Assembly: GCA_963991145.1 (NCBI GenBank)
Contig: CAXDOZ010000059.1
Coordinates: 1 to 14,587 of the forward strand
Length of the DNA stretch: 14,587 bases
Source: CAXDOZ01 sp963991145
Lineage (GTDB): Bacteria; Bacteroidota; Bacteroidia; Chitinophagales; JABDMM01
Reading direction: 5' to 3'
Part shown: positions 1 through 8,048 of the stretch, piece by piece
Layout of the letters: each line of letters begins with the position of its first letter
Numbering within the stretch: the stretch's first letter is position 1
The notes under the pieces: generated by a model
What the model was told of the DNA's origin: nothing
Database searches by the model: none
Seen by the model: the letters and a program-made list of their open reading frames with translations, nothing else
Program-made: the position numbers and the translations under genes

Positions 1-2
1 AA

Positions 3-854
3 TCTGTAAAAGACAAAGATCTGATCAAGGACTCGATCATTTATGTCAACCTGGAGCCTTGTTCTCATCATGGCAAAACTCCTCCTTGTGCAGATAGAAT
101 TTCTGATCTAAAGCCCAGGAAGGTGGTTATTGCCGTAAAAGACCCAAATCCTAAAGTTTCCGGACGAGGTATTGAGAAGATGAGGAATGCGGGGATTGAA
201 GTTGAAATCGGACTGCTTGAAGAAGAATCGAGAAGACTTAATCGAGCTTTCTTTAGCCATTTTGAGCAGAAGCGACCATATATCACCTTGAAATGGGCTC
301 AAAGCTCAGATGGCTTCATCGCCCCGGAGGGGCAACAACTATGGCTTTCTGGCCATGAGAGTAGGGTTATATCTCATAAGCTACGAGCAGAGAATATGGC
401 AATTCTCGTAGGTGCAAATACCGTGAGCATTGACAATCCTTCATTGACAACAAGAAATCATCCTGGTACAAATCCAATAAGATTGGTGCTAGATGCTGAA
501 TTAGAGCTTTCAAAAGATCATAAAGTGTTTGATTCTGAGGCTAAGAGTATCTGGTTCAACTTTAAAGAATCGGGAAAAGAGGGACAGGTAGAAAAGGTGA
601 AACTCGACCCACAACAGCCGGTTTCGAATCAGATAAGTAATGTCTTGCAGGATCTGGATATCAACTCGCTGATAGTAGAAGGTGGAGCTCAAACTCTAAG
701 CTCGTTTATTCAGGAGGGAAGTTGGGATGAGGCCTACATACTTGAAAGCGGGACAATCATCTCAGAAGGCATTCCTGCTCCGAGTATTTGGGGTGATGCA
801 ATATCCAAGAAGAGAATTGGGAAGGATCAATTATCAATTTTAAAAAGAATCTAA
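3..854 (+). CDS. ribD: RibD, riboflavin biosynthesis deaminase/reductase (5' partial)
   Basis: Bifunctional diaminohydroxyphosphoribosylaminopyrimidine deaminase / 5-amino-6-(5-phosphoribosylamino)uracil reductase, catalysing two early cytosolic steps from GTP to riboflavin. The frame is open back to the left edge, so the true start and the HAE zinc motif of the deaminase lie outside. Visible at positions 57-89 is the second half of the deaminase zinc site, PCSHHGKTPPC, whose two Cys are zinc ligands. The reductase domain starts near position 285 (RPYITLKWAQSSDGFIA) and carries the family's DNPSLTTR and VEGGAQTL segments. A GTG at 123 could be mistaken for a start, but it would cut off the PCSHHGKTPPC motif. 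The gene ends 1 nt before the start of the transporter, suggesting one transcript. I am sure of the identity; only the 5' end is missing. Confidence 0.95.
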   Translation, partial: SVKDKDLIKDSIIYVNLEPCSHHGKTPPCADRISDLKPRKVVIAVKDPNPKVSGRGIEKMRNAGIEVEIGLLEEESRRLNRAFFSHFEQKRPYITLKWAQSSDGFIAPEGQQLWLSGHESRVISHKLRAENMAILVGANTVSIDNPSLTTRNHPGTNPIRLVLDAELELSKDHKVFDSEAKSIWFNFKESGKEGQVEKVKLDPQQPVSNQISNVLQDLDINSLIVEGGAQTLSSFIQEGSWDEAYILESGTIISEGIPAPSIWGDAISKKRIGKDQLSILKRI

Positions 855-855
855 G

Positions 856-1752
856 TTGATCGTCATTCTCCTGAGCATTCTTTGCTCAACCCTTATCATT
901 CTTTCCTTCAAAGTTTTTGAGAAGTACAAGATCGACCTGTTTCAGGCTATTGTTGCTAATTACTTCAGCTGCGTAGCCCTTGGCTGGATACCGATGACCA
1001 ATCAGATGGAAGTTGGTCCTCACATCTTCAGCGAAGCGTGGTTCCCATATTCAATAATAATGGGAGTTCTGTTCATCAGTATATTCTTTTTGATTGGTCT
1101 TACAACTCAGAAAGTTGGCGTTGCTCCTGCAACTGTAGCCATGCGATTAACGATCATATTCCCAATCATTTTCGCATTTACATTCTATCAGGAGACCATA
1201 AATTTCCCAAAGCTTGTGGGGATAGTCCTTGCATTGATTGCGATTGTACTTATCTCAATGCCCAAGAAGAATACTCCTGGCCAAAAAGGACTTGAGTCAA
1301 AATGGCTGGCACTCCTCCCCTTCATTATATTTTTTGGTAGTGGCAGTATTGATGTTATGGTGCAATACGTGGAGAAGTCGTATTTCAGTATAGGTGGCTT
1401 CGAAGCATTCATCATTTTAGTTTTCGGCACAGCCGGATTAATAGGATTTGCAATACTTCTTTATAAGCTGTTAGCAAAGGGCGAGAGAATCAATGGCAGA
1501 AGCGTCCTTGGAGGTTTGCTTTTAGGCATACCCAATTATGGATCGATGTACTTCTTCTTTAAAGCGCTCAACCTTCCTGGCTGGGAAAGCAGTGTGATCT
1601 TCCCAATTAATAATATTGGGATTATAGTCACTGCTTCTGTCGCTGCAATGGTCCTCTTCAGAGAGCGATTAAGTAAGGTGAATCAGATCGGTTTGCTTTG
1701 TGCAATTGCATCTTTCATTTTCATTTACCTTGGGCGAGGTGGCGAAGTATAA
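856..1752 (+). CDS. EamA/DMT-superfamily transporter
   Basis: A 298-residue, very hydrophobic protein with about ten predicted membrane segments in two similar halves. This is the usual size and shape of the EamA (drug/metabolite transporter) family of inner-membrane carriers. The first half ends with a segment (GIVLALIAIVLISMPKK) followed by a charged linker, and the second half starts at LALLPFIIFFGSG. The best start is TTG at 856, one nucleotide after the ribD stop codon. It places the first membrane helix at the N-terminus, and no ATG fits better. The 3' end overlaps yigZ. The substrate cannot be read from the sequence. Proximity to ribD could suggest a flavin-related cargo, but that is only a guess because nothing in the protein points to it. 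Confidence 0.85.
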   Translation: MIVILLSILCSTLIILSFKVFEKYKIDLFQAIVANYFSCVALGWIPMTNQMEVGPHIFSEAWFPYSIIMGVLFISIFFLIGLTTQKVGVAPATVAMRLTIIFPIIFAFTFYQETINFPKLVGIVLALIAIVLISMPKKNTPGQKGLESKWLALLPFIIFFGSGSIDVMVQYVEKSYFSIGGFEAFIILVFGTAGLIGFAILLYKLLAKGERINGRSVLGGLLLGIPNYGSMYFFFKALNLPGWESSVIFPINNIGIIVTASVAAMVLFRERLSKVNQIGLLCAIASFIFIYLGRGGEV

Positions 1753-2335
1753 AACGATAGCTGGATCATCCGAATCTCTCTTTAAGGATAAGGCCTCAAA
1801 ATTTATCGGCTTCGCCTTTCCTGCTTCAACTGAGGAACAGATCAAGGAGTCTCTTGATAGTTTAAAAGAGATCCATCCAAAAGCAACACATCATTGCTAT
1901 GCATGGAGATTGGGCATTGACAAGCAGTATTATAGAGCAAATGACGATGGTGAGCCATCGGGAAGTGCGGGAAAGCCAATTCTTGGGCAAATTGACTCTT
2001 TTGGCTTAAGCAATGTATTGATTGTAGTTGTGAGATACTATGGTGGGACTAAACTTGGAGTTCCAGGCCTGATCAATGCATACAGAGAAGCTGCCAAGTT
2101 GGCGATAGAAGAAACATCTATTATTGAGAAAGAAACGTCTTCTATTGCGAAGGTCAAATTCTCTTATTCAAATATGAATCGTTGGATGCATTTCGTAAAA
2201 TCCCAGTCCATTGAAGTACTTGAAAAGGAATTTGAGCATGATTGTCGCATGACTTTACAAATTCCTGACAGCAGCAAGGAGGAATTTGTAAATTTTGCTG
2301 ATCAATTAGCTGATTCTACAGTTTTATGGATATGA
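1739..2335 (+). CDS. yigZ: YigZ/IMPACT family protein
   Basis: About 198 residues, close to the ~204 of E. coli YigZ. The protein has the UPF0029/Impact N-terminal domain followed by a DUF1949-like C-terminal domain. Diagnostic segments are HHCYAWRLG, NDDGEPSGSAGKPILGQI and VVVRYYGGTKLGVPGLI. The family is related to eukaryotic IMPACT, a regulator of the Gcn2 translation-stress pathway. The bacterial role is not settled, although nucleic-acid binding has been proposed. The start is uncertain. GTG at 1739 gives a protein beginning MAKYKTIAG, which fits the family. TTG at 1730 and GTG at 1700 are further upstream and would only add residues encoded within the transporter gene. With the 1739 start it overlaps the transporter by 14 nt. 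Its stop overlaps the peptidase start, so translational coupling is likely. Confidence 0.88.
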   Translation: MAKYKTIAGSSESLFKDKASKFIGFAFPASTEEQIKESLDSLKEIHPKATHHCYAWRLGIDKQYYRANDDGEPSGSAGKPILGQIDSFGLSNVLIVVVRYYGGTKLGVPGLINAYREAAKLAIEETSIIEKETSSIAKVKFSYSNMNRWMHFVKSQSIEVLEKEFEHDCRMTLQIPDSSKEEFVNFADQLADSTVLWI

Positions 2336-4401
2336 GGTTTCGGATAACACAAATCTTCCTGCTTTCACTTTTGAGCTTAAACCTATTTGCTCAGAAGACA
2401 GGCAAGTATTTGTCCGAAGTTGAAGATCCCTACATCAATGTCTTGTCTGTATACAAGAGCCATTCATTCCCTCTAAATGAAAACGATCTTGACGGTGAGT
2501 TTACAAGATTCCTTCAATCTGAGTTCCCCGACCTAAGCTTTGAATTTGAATACTTCATTGAGAGCCCGGGAGGCTTTCATGTGAACTTCATCCAAACACA
2601 CAAATCATATCCCATCTTCAACCACTTTGTAAAGATCAATCTGGATAGAAGTTTTAAAGTGATCTCTACTATTTCTCTAACTGAAGAGAATGGAAGGTTT
2701 CCGGAATATCAGCTAGAGTCATTGAATACAAGTGTTGATGGATTGGGTTTTGAGGAGCTTGAAGAAAAGAGGAGCGAGTATGTATGGTATGTAAACCCAA
2801 GATCGGGACAGATCGAGCCTGCTTACTCCTCATTTTTGTTCGATCCCACTGATCATCAATTCGAGAATGTAGTATTTGGCAATAATGGTCTTATTCTTCA
2901 TAGAGATTTGAATTGCTATTTGCCCGATAGTGCGATAAGTGTTTCGGTTTTCAATCCCGACCCTCTTACTACTGCAAATCAAGTATATGGAGCCCCTTAT
3001 GTGGATGACCAGGATAATGATGTTCTGGAATTGAACGCAGAGAGAAGAACACTCACAGTTACAGGGAATTTCGATGGTAGCTTGTTTACTGCTGAGAATG
3101 ATTTTGTAAAGATCTCAGAACTATCAGCTCCTGCCAATCAACCCATTTCAAAGTCTATTCCGGTCTTTAATGAGTCCAGATCCATGAATGGATTTGAAGA
3201 TGCGAATGTCCTGTATCATATAACAGAGTACCAATTGTATATTCAATCATTGGGCTTCAACAATCTTGTGAATTACCAATTGCCAGTAGATCCACATGCT
3301 TTGAGTGGACAGGACAACTCTCTCTTTAGTTTTTCAAGTAATCCTCCTATCCTATTATTTGGTGAGGGTGGTGTTGATGATGCAGAGGACGCTGATGTTA
3401 TTATCCATGAGTATGGACACGCAGTAAGTTTCAGTGCTGCGCCAAACTCAAACACAGGTCTTGAAAGAAGCTCTTTGGACGAAGGATTTGGTGATTACCT
3501 GGCTACGAGCTATTCCCGGTTTCTAAATGAATATGCCTGGGAAAGGATGTTTACCTGGGATGGACACAATGAGTTTTGGAACGGGCGAAATGCAAGCAGC
3601 TCAAAACTATACAAGAGGGATCTTGGAAGTTCGATCCATGCTAATGGAGAGATTTGGAATTCAACACTCATGGAGATCTGGGAGCAATTGGGCAGAGACT
3701 CCACAGACAGATTGGTTCTTCAATCAATGTATGGATATGCTAGTAATATGGACTATTACGCTGCAGCCAGTCTGTTGCTTCAGGCAGATACTTTGCTTTA
3801 TGGTGCCCGAAATTTCTGTGTGATCTATCCAATATTATTGAATCGTGGAATGATTCGAGATACAGTTCTTCCAGATCCATGCTCATTTTTTGACCCAAGC
3901 ATTCCAGTGTTTGCAGGAACGGACACTACAATATGCGTTGGAAGAGCAGTTCTTCTTGGCGGAGATCCAACTACCAGTGCGGGAAATACAGTAACGTGGA
4001 GTCCTGATCTATACCTGACAGATAATGAGGCGTTCAATCCAATTGCTACACCCACAGATTCAATCTCATACTTTGTAACCTCGAGGAATGATCAGGGATT
4101 CTTTAATACAGATCAGATCAACATCAACGTAGTGATCTGTCCTGATCAGCCAATATTGCTTAACTCAGCAGCTTTTGCAAATGGTTTAGCCCCTCTGACT
4201 GTTAGATTACCAATTGGGTTTACAGAAGCACGGGCACGAGTATACGATGCCGTAGGGAATCTCATCTACGATGGAGAGTTCGAAGGCCAAAATGAATTCT
4301 CTATTCCGATTGACTTCTACGCAGCCGGTGTATATGTAGCAGAAATTAGGTTTGGCGACAATGAAAGAGCCAGTCTAAAAGCAGTTCGTTACAAGGAATA
4401 A
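2326..4401 (+). CDS. Secreted M36/fungalysin-like zinc metallopeptidase with T9SS-type tail
   Basis: A 691-residue protein with a signal peptide (residues 1-22, ending LNLFAQ). A propeptide-like region (about 40-140) contains an FTP-like stretch, GGFHVNFIQTHKSYPIFN. The catalytic gluzincin domain has HEYGH at residues 361-365 and the third zinc ligand Glu386 in SLDEGFGDYLA. A later His438 in HANGEIW matches the M36 pattern around the transition-state His. After the catalytic domain comes an Ig/PKD-like segment (about 500-590, with AGTDTTICVG). A C-terminal beta domain follows (DAVGNLIYDG ... AAGVYVAEI), which resembles type A T9SS sorting domains but lacks the usual YPNP box. Two starts are possible. 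ATG 2326 and ATG 2332 differ by two residues, and 2332 forms an ATGA overlap with the yigZ stop. The likely role is cell-surface or extracellular proteolysis, with an unknown substrate. Confidence 0.85.
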   Translation: MDMRFRITQIFLLSLLSLNLFAQKTGKYLSEVEDPYINVLSVYKSHSFPLNENDLDGEFTRFLQSEFPDLSFEFEYFIESPGGFHVNFIQTHKSYPIFNHFVKINLDRSFKVISTISLTEENGRFPEYQLESLNTSVDGLGFEELEEKRSEYVWYVNPRSGQIEPAYSSFLFDPTDHQFENVVFGNNGLILHRDLNCYLPDSAISVSVFNPDPLTTANQVYGAPYVDDQDNDVLELNAERRTLTVTGNFDGSLFTAENDFVKISELSAPANQPISKSIPVFNESRSMNGFEDANVLYHITEYQLYIQSLGFNNLVNYQLPVDPHALSGQDNSLFSFSSNPPILLFGEGGVDDAEDADVIIHEYGHAVSFSAAPNSNTGLERSSLDEGFGDYLATSYSRFLNEYAWERMFTWDGHNEFWNGRNASSSKLYKRDLGSSIHANGEIWNSTLMEIWEQLGRDSTDRLVLQSMYGYASNMDYYAAASLLLQADTLLYGARNFCVIYPILLNRGMIRDTVLPDPCSFFDPSIPVFAGTDTTICVGRAVLLGGDPTTSAGNTVTWSPDLYLTDNEAFNPIATPTDSISYFVTSRNDQGFFNTDQININVVICPDQPILLNSAAFANGLAPLTVRLPIGFTEARARVYDAVGNLIYDGEFEGQNEFSIPIDFYAAGVYVAEIRFGDNERASLKAVRYKE

Positions 4402-5271
4402 TTAGTTGAAATCTACAGCTTGCTCAGGGCGAAGCGAAAGAACAGGTCTTGTAGATTTTGTGATGATCGTCCTTGCTCTTGATCCCATGATCAGATCTGT
4501 GATTGCTGATTCCTGACGAGTCATGATGATTGTAAGGTCGGAGTTCATTTTCTCAGAATAATCATTGATCTCCTCACCTACATTCTTCTTTTCATGTACA
4601 GAGTTGACAGTAACCTTTAAGCCTTGATCTACCAGCTTATCAGCAACCATCTTCATCATCTCTTCTACATCTTTATCCTTTCCTCCTGCGTATTCAAACT
4701 CACTTGTTACAGCGAGAATGTGAACAGTAGAATTAAAGGCAAGAGCAAACCTCATAGCGTAATCAACTTTCTCGAGAGTTGGTTTACCAGCTTGGAGAGG
4801 AAGCAGAATGTTCTTAAAGTCTCCATTGTAGTTTCCTTCTCTAATTGTGAGAACAGGAGCTTCAGATAGCTGAACAGTTCTCAAGGCATTAGATCCGAGT
4901 AGGAATCGGCTGATGTCTGAAAGGCCTGATGCACCAGTAGTACCCATAATGATCATCCAGGCATTCTTCTCATTGGCCACCTCTCTGATCACCTTATGAA
5001 TCTTACCCTGACGCTCAATAACCATAGTGTTTACGCCCCAAAGTGATTGTTTTTCGGCTCTGATCTCTTCTAGCTTGGCTTTAACTGTAGTCTCATTAAC
5101 ATTCGCCAGTTTCTCATCAAGCCCAACATTTTCATCATAGGTCTCAACGACATGAAGTAATAAGATCTCACCATTTACTTTGTGAGCGATCTTTCCAGCG
5201 AGTTCTAATGCCTCTATTGAAACATTTGAAAAATCAACTGGAACTAGGATTAGTTTTTTAGCTTGCTGCAT
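4402..5271 (-). CDS. Tandem universal stress protein (UspA family)
   Basis: About 289 residues with two UspA folds in tandem, a cytosolic layout common in Bacteroidota. Domain 1 starts at KLILVPVDFSNVS and ends with GASGLSDISRFLLGS. That segment matches the ATP-binding G-2x-G-9x-G(S/T) pattern, so this half probably binds ATP. Domain 2 (from about residue 150, NILLPLQ) ends with TRQESAITDLIMGSRA, where the first two glycines are replaced, so it may not bind nucleotide. I chose ATG at 5271 (MQQAKKLILVP) over the in-frame ATG at 5292. The N-terminal strand then starts at the usual distance, and a -7-like element lies at 5290-5297, where the longer start would fall. The stop codon directly abuts that of the convergent peptidase gene. 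Confidence 0.9.
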   Translation of the reverse strand: MQQAKKLILVPVDFSNVSIEALELAGKIAHKVNGEILLLHVVETYDENVGLDEKLANVNETTVKAKLEEIRAEKQSLWGVNTMVIERQGKIHKVIREVANEKNAWMIIMGTTGASGLSDISRFLLGSNALRTVQLSEAPVLTIREGNYNGDFKNILLPLQAGKPTLEKVDYAMRFALAFNSTVHILAVTSEFEYAGGKDKDVEEMMKMVADKLVDQGLKVTVNSVHEKKNVGEEINDYSEKMNSDLTIIMTRQESAITDLIMGSRARTIITKSTRPVLSLRPEQAVDFN

Positions 5272-5289
5272 CTGTTTTTTATTGAAGCA

Positions 5290-5297
5290 CAAAAGTA
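5290..5297 (-). promoter_or_regulatory. Putative -7 promoter element for the universal stress protein gene
   Basis: Read on the minus strand the sequence is TACTTTTG, an exact match to the Bacteroidota -7 consensus TAnnTTTG. A transcript starting about 7 nt downstream would have a leader of only 10-15 nt before ATG 5271. This agrees with choosing that start rather than ATG 5292. I do not see a clear -33 TTG at the right spacing, so this rests on one box. Confidence 0.45.
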
Positions 5298-5312
5298 AAA
5301 ATTGGCATAGAA

Positions 5313-6200
5313 ATGCACTTCCCTCCTTCCGAATTAATTCTCAACCCAGATGGTAGCATTTATCATCTTAATCTTCACGAAGAACAAGTAGCTGAGACCA
5401 TAATAACTGTAGGCGACCCCGATCGGGTTGCGGTAGTTAGTCAAATGTTCGACGAGGTCGAAGTAAAGGTTCAAAAAAGAGAGTTCGTTACTCATACTGG
5501 AAGGATTGGGAAGAAAAGACTTACTGTAATCTCAACCGGGATCGGCACAGACAATATTGATATCGTGATCAATGAGTTAGATGCCATCAAGAACATAGAC
5601 CTCGAGAAAAGAGAACTTAAGAATGAGTTCCAGGCTCTTAACTTCATTCGATTAGGAACCAGTGGTGCACTTCAGAAAGACATTCCTGTTGACACTACAC
5701 TGATTTCTACCGGAGCAATTGGAATCGATGGATTGATGGACTTTTACAGGTATACAAATAATGGGTTTGAATTTGAATTCCTTAGTAGTCTTAAGGCTCA
5801 TTTGAATGATAATGGGATTGACATAAACCTCTATTACTTTGAGTCTAATAAGGATCTGCAAGATCAATTGATTTCAATAGATGGAAGCGTTACGGGGAAC
5901 ACCATTACCTGCCCTGGATTCTATGGACCTCAAGGAAGGTCCTTAAGGATTAAATTGGCCTACGAACAATTGAATGACACCTGGAGAACATTCACCTTCA
6001 AAGGGAAACGACTCGACAACTTTGAAATGGAATCATCTTCAATTTTCGGACTCAGCAAGATTTTGGGTCACAAGGCTATCGCAGTTAATTCAATTATCGC
6101 AAATAGAGAGACTCAACAGTTTAGCTCAAACCCAAAGGAGACGGTAAAAAAAATGGTCTCCGATGTATTGGAGACCATTGTAAGTTCTGAATATTTCTAA
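5313..6200 (+). CDS. Nucleoside phosphorylase (uridine phosphorylase-like)
   Basis: A 295-residue member of the PNP/UDP phosphorylase family, which cleaves nucleosides with phosphate to give a free base and (deoxy)ribose 1-phosphate in salvage. GDPDRV (residues 34-39) is the phosphate-binding loop. TGIGTDN (75-81) and LGTSGAL (114-120) are family core motifs. FEMESSSIFGL (237-247) is the segment whose Met-Glu contacts the ribose hydroxyls. The overall pattern fits uridine phosphorylases better than trimeric PNPs, but the substrate (uridine, thymidine or purine) cannot be fixed by eye. The start ATG 5313 is separated from the divergent stress gene by about 41 nt. The last 50 nt of the gene also hold a terminator-like hairpin for the opposing strand. 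Confidence 0.88.
   Translation: MHFPPSELILNPDGSIYHLNLHEEQVAETIITVGDPDRVAVVSQMFDEVEVKVQKREFVTHTGRIGKKRLTVISTGIGTDNIDIVINELDAIKNIDLEKRELKNEFQALNFIRLGTSGALQKDIPVDTTLISTGAIGIDGLMDFYRYTNNGFEFEFLSSLKAHLNDNGIDINLYYFESNKDLQDQLISIDGSVTGNTITCPGFYGPQGRSLRIKLAYEQLNDTWRTFTFKGKRLDNFEMESSSIFGLSKILGHKAIAVNSIIANRETQQFSSNPKETVKKMVSDVLETIVSSEYF
6146..6179 (-). terminator. Intrinsic terminator of the minus-strand sigma-factor operon, inside the convergent CDS
   Basis: Positions 6152-6161 (AATGGTCTCC) and 6170-6179 (GGAGACCATT) are perfect 10-bp inverted repeats around an 8-nt loop. On the minus strand the stem is followed directly by a U-run, from the eight A residues at 6146-6153 on the plus strand. This is a classic Rho-independent layout for transcripts coming from 8484 leftward. 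It lies 24-57 nt beyond the stop codon of the putative anti-sigma gene (6203), within codons of the phosphorylase gene. In the plus direction there is no U-run, so it should act on one strand only. Confidence 0.75.
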
Positions 6201-6202
6201 GA

Positions 6203-6793
6203 TTACTTCATAAGAGCTTCTCTTGTGCTCTCAGCAATATTGATAGCTGAGATTTCAATAGTTAGCATTAGCAACTCACTATCCATTTCCTCAGCGGGTA
6301 TTGATCCTTCAGGACCAACTATATAATACTCAGTTCCTTCTCCAGATTCTTCTGGAAGGATTTTCGTAGAATACACAGGTGTATTGATCTCAGCTGGATC
6401 TTCAACCTCTTCTTCAGCTAAAATCGCATCGTTTTCAATAGCCTCTTCAGCATCAGTTCTTCCGAAAGCAACATCAGCCTTGTCAGAAGAGAAGAATGGT
6501 TCTTCATAATCATTGCCGAATGCGGTTAGATCACTTTGATTTGAAGTCCCTTGCTCACTAACAACCGGATTACTGTTATTCTGTGTAAGTAGCAAAGTAA
6601 TTGAGATCACACTAATAACAAGAGCAGCAGCAGCAGATTTCCAGGCCCAGCCTTCATTCAGACTAAACACTTTTGTGCTAGTCTTTTTATTCTCTTTATT
6701 TAAATCACTCTGGATTCTATCCCACATATCAGATGGTGGCGCCACCTGCATGTTTTCTAGCTTTTCCTTAAAGTGATTATCGAATTTTTCCAC
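6203..6793 (-). CDS. Putative single-pass anti-sigma factor
   Basis: A 196-residue protein starting with GTG at 6793. The N-terminus (FDNHFKEKLENMQVAPPSDMW, about residues 4-24) resembles the short cytosolic segment common to Bacteroidota proteins encoded after ECF sigma factors. A single membrane helix follows at about residues 51-70, then a long, acidic, probably periplasmic region rich in Asp and Glu. There is no HxxxCxxC zinc motif, so it is not a ZAS-type anti-sigma factor. The role (holding the neighbouring sigma factor at the membrane) is inferred from gene order and topology, not from a recognised domain. It lies 31 nt downstream of the sigma gene on the same strand and is the last gene before the terminator at 6146-6179. 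Confidence 0.65.
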   Translation of the reverse strand: MEKFDNHFKEKLENMQVAPPSDMWDRIQSDLNKENKKTSTKVFSLNEGWAWKSAAAALVISVISITLLLTQNNSNPVVSEQGTSNQSDLTAFGNDYEEPFFSSDKADVAFGRTDAEEAIENDAILAEEEVEDPAEINTPVYSTKILPEESGEGTEYYIVGPEGSIPAEEMDSELLMLTIEISAINIAESTREALMK

Positions 6794-6824
6794 GTTGGAT
6801 ATTTTATACGATTAGAAGAAGCAT

Positions 6825-7451
6825 TTAGTTGGCATTTGGTTGCTTGCCATCCGAATTTTCTTCAGAATCAGATAAGTTAATTTCATTGGACTCTGCTACT
6901 TTCTTCTGCAGAATGTATCTAGCCCTTGCCAATTGGGACTTTGAGGTGCCCTCACTGATATTCAATTGCTCTGCAATTTCCTTATGACTGTATCCTTCAA
7001 TTACATACAGATTAAATACAGTTCTATATCCAGGGCTTAAAGATTGAACCAGTTTAAGAACATCTTCCTCAAGAAGATGGTCCATTGTATTTTCGTGATA
7101 ATGATCGAATTCAGAAGGCTCATTGGCTTGAATCGGATACATTCTCACCTGCTTTCTGTAATGCTCAATTGAGGTATTGATGAAAATCCTTCTAACCCAA
7201 CCTTCAAATGAGCCATCGCCTCGAAACTTATCGATATTCTTAAAGACCTTCACGAAACCCTCCTGCAAAAGGTCTTCCGCAGCATGATAATCCTTAGCAT
7301 AGCGCATACAGACGCCAAACATCTTCTGCGAAAAGGTATTGTAAAGTTCAAGCTGGGCACTTGACTCTCCCTTCTGACACCGGGCAACTAGTTTTGCCTC
7401 TCTCGATTTCTTCTCCTCTCTTGATTCCATTCCGACGGGTTTCTCAGCCAT
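6825..7451 (-). CDS. ECF-type RNA polymerase sigma-70 factor
   Basis: A 208-residue cytosolic sigma factor with only regions 2 and 4, as expected for the extracytoplasmic-function group. Region 2 lies at about residues 35-105 and includes DYHAAEDLLQEGFVKVF (core binding, region 2.2) and SFEGWVRRIFINTSIEHYRK (regions 2.3/2.4). Region 4 lies at about 135-190 with LSPGYRTVFNLYVIEGYSHKE and a helix-turn-helix EIAEQLNISEGTSKSQLARAR. The acidic tail after region 4 is variable in the family. The start is ATG 7451 (MAEKPVG); ATG at codon 8 (MESREEK) is an alternative. It lies 9 nt after rdgB and 31 nt before the putative anti-sigma gene, so all are probably co-transcribed. The target promoters are unknown. 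Confidence 0.92.
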   Translation of the reverse strand: MAEKPVGMESREEKKSREAKLVARCQKGESSAQLELYNTFSQKMFGVCMRYAKDYHAAEDLLQEGFVKVFKNIDKFRGDGSFEGWVRRIFINTSIEHYRKQVRMYPIQANEPSEFDHYHENTMDHLLEEDVLKLVQSLSPGYRTVFNLYVIEGYSHKEIAEQLNISEGTSKSQLARARYILQKKVAESNEINLSDSEENSDGKQPNAN

Positions 7452-7460
7452 AAGTTAGCA

Positions 7461-8048
7461 CTATCCCATTATAATATCCAACTCTGAAAGCAGGCTTGAA
7501 AGTGCTTTTGCTCTATGACTAAACTTCTTTTTATCACTTAAATCCATTTGTCCGAAGGTTTGATCCGCTCCATCAGGAATGAAAATAGGATCATACCCAA
7601 AGCCTTTATCCCCAATGGCTTCAGCGGCAATAACTCCTTTGCAGACTCCTTCAAACTGGTATATTTTTCCCTTATGAATCAAGGTGAAAACGGTTCTGAA
7701 CTGGGCGCTTCTATCCTTTTCGTTTTTAAGGTTTTGAAGAACAAGCGCCATGTTTTTTTGAGGATCTCTCTCGGGACCTGCATAAAATGCGGTATCAACC
7801 CCAGGATCCATATTAAGGGCTGTAATCTCAAGACCAGTGTCCTCTGCAGCAACGGATTCTTTCAACGATTCCCAGATGGTTTCAGCCTTTTGAAGGCTAT
7901 TCCCTTCAATAGTTCCAGTGGTTTCAGGAATTTCTGAATCCCAACCAATTGAAGACAAGCTCTTCCATTCGATAGATTTAGGAGTAGCATCCTGAACCTC
8001 TCTTACTTTATTCTCATTCCCTGTGGCAAATATGATCTTATGAGACAT
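7461..8048 (-). CDS. rdgB: RdgB/HAM1 non-canonical purine NTP pyrophosphatase
   Basis: Hydrolyses ITP, dITP and XTP to monophosphates, keeping deaminated purines out of DNA and RNA (cytosolic house-cleaning). With the start at ATG 8048 the protein is 195 residues, the family's normal length. It begins with the signature IIFATGNENKVREV (the ATGNxxKxxE motif). AAEDTGLEI corresponds to the catalytic D(S/T)GL. GFGYDPIF and SHRAKAL are the conserved C-terminal motifs. A longer in-frame start at 8105 would add 19 basic residues that do not belong to the family and would lie within the upstream gene. I reject it. The start overlaps the upstream HolD-like gene by 11 nt, which suggests translational coupling. 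The gene ends 9 nt before the sigma factor. Confidence 0.95.
   Translation of the reverse strand: MSHKIIFATGNENKVREVQDATPKSIEWKSLSSIGWDSEIPETTGTIEGNSLQKAETIWESLKESVAAEDTGLEITALNMDPGVDTAFYAGPERDPQKNMALVLQNLKNEKDRSAQFRTVFTLIHKGKIYQFEGVCKGVIAAEAIGDKGFGYDPIFIPDGADQTFGQMDLSDKKKFSHRAKALSSLLSELDIIMG

Noticed and set aside
123..125. GTG as the start of a separate reductase-only RibD
   Set aside because: The same frame upstream encodes PCSHHGKTPPC, the deaminase zinc motif, so the gene is a normal bifunctional ribD cut by the window edge.
7548..7937. 129-codon plus-strand frame opposite rdgB
   Set aside because: The minus-strand frame carries every RdgB motif. The plus-strand translation has low-complexity, unstructured composition with no family features.
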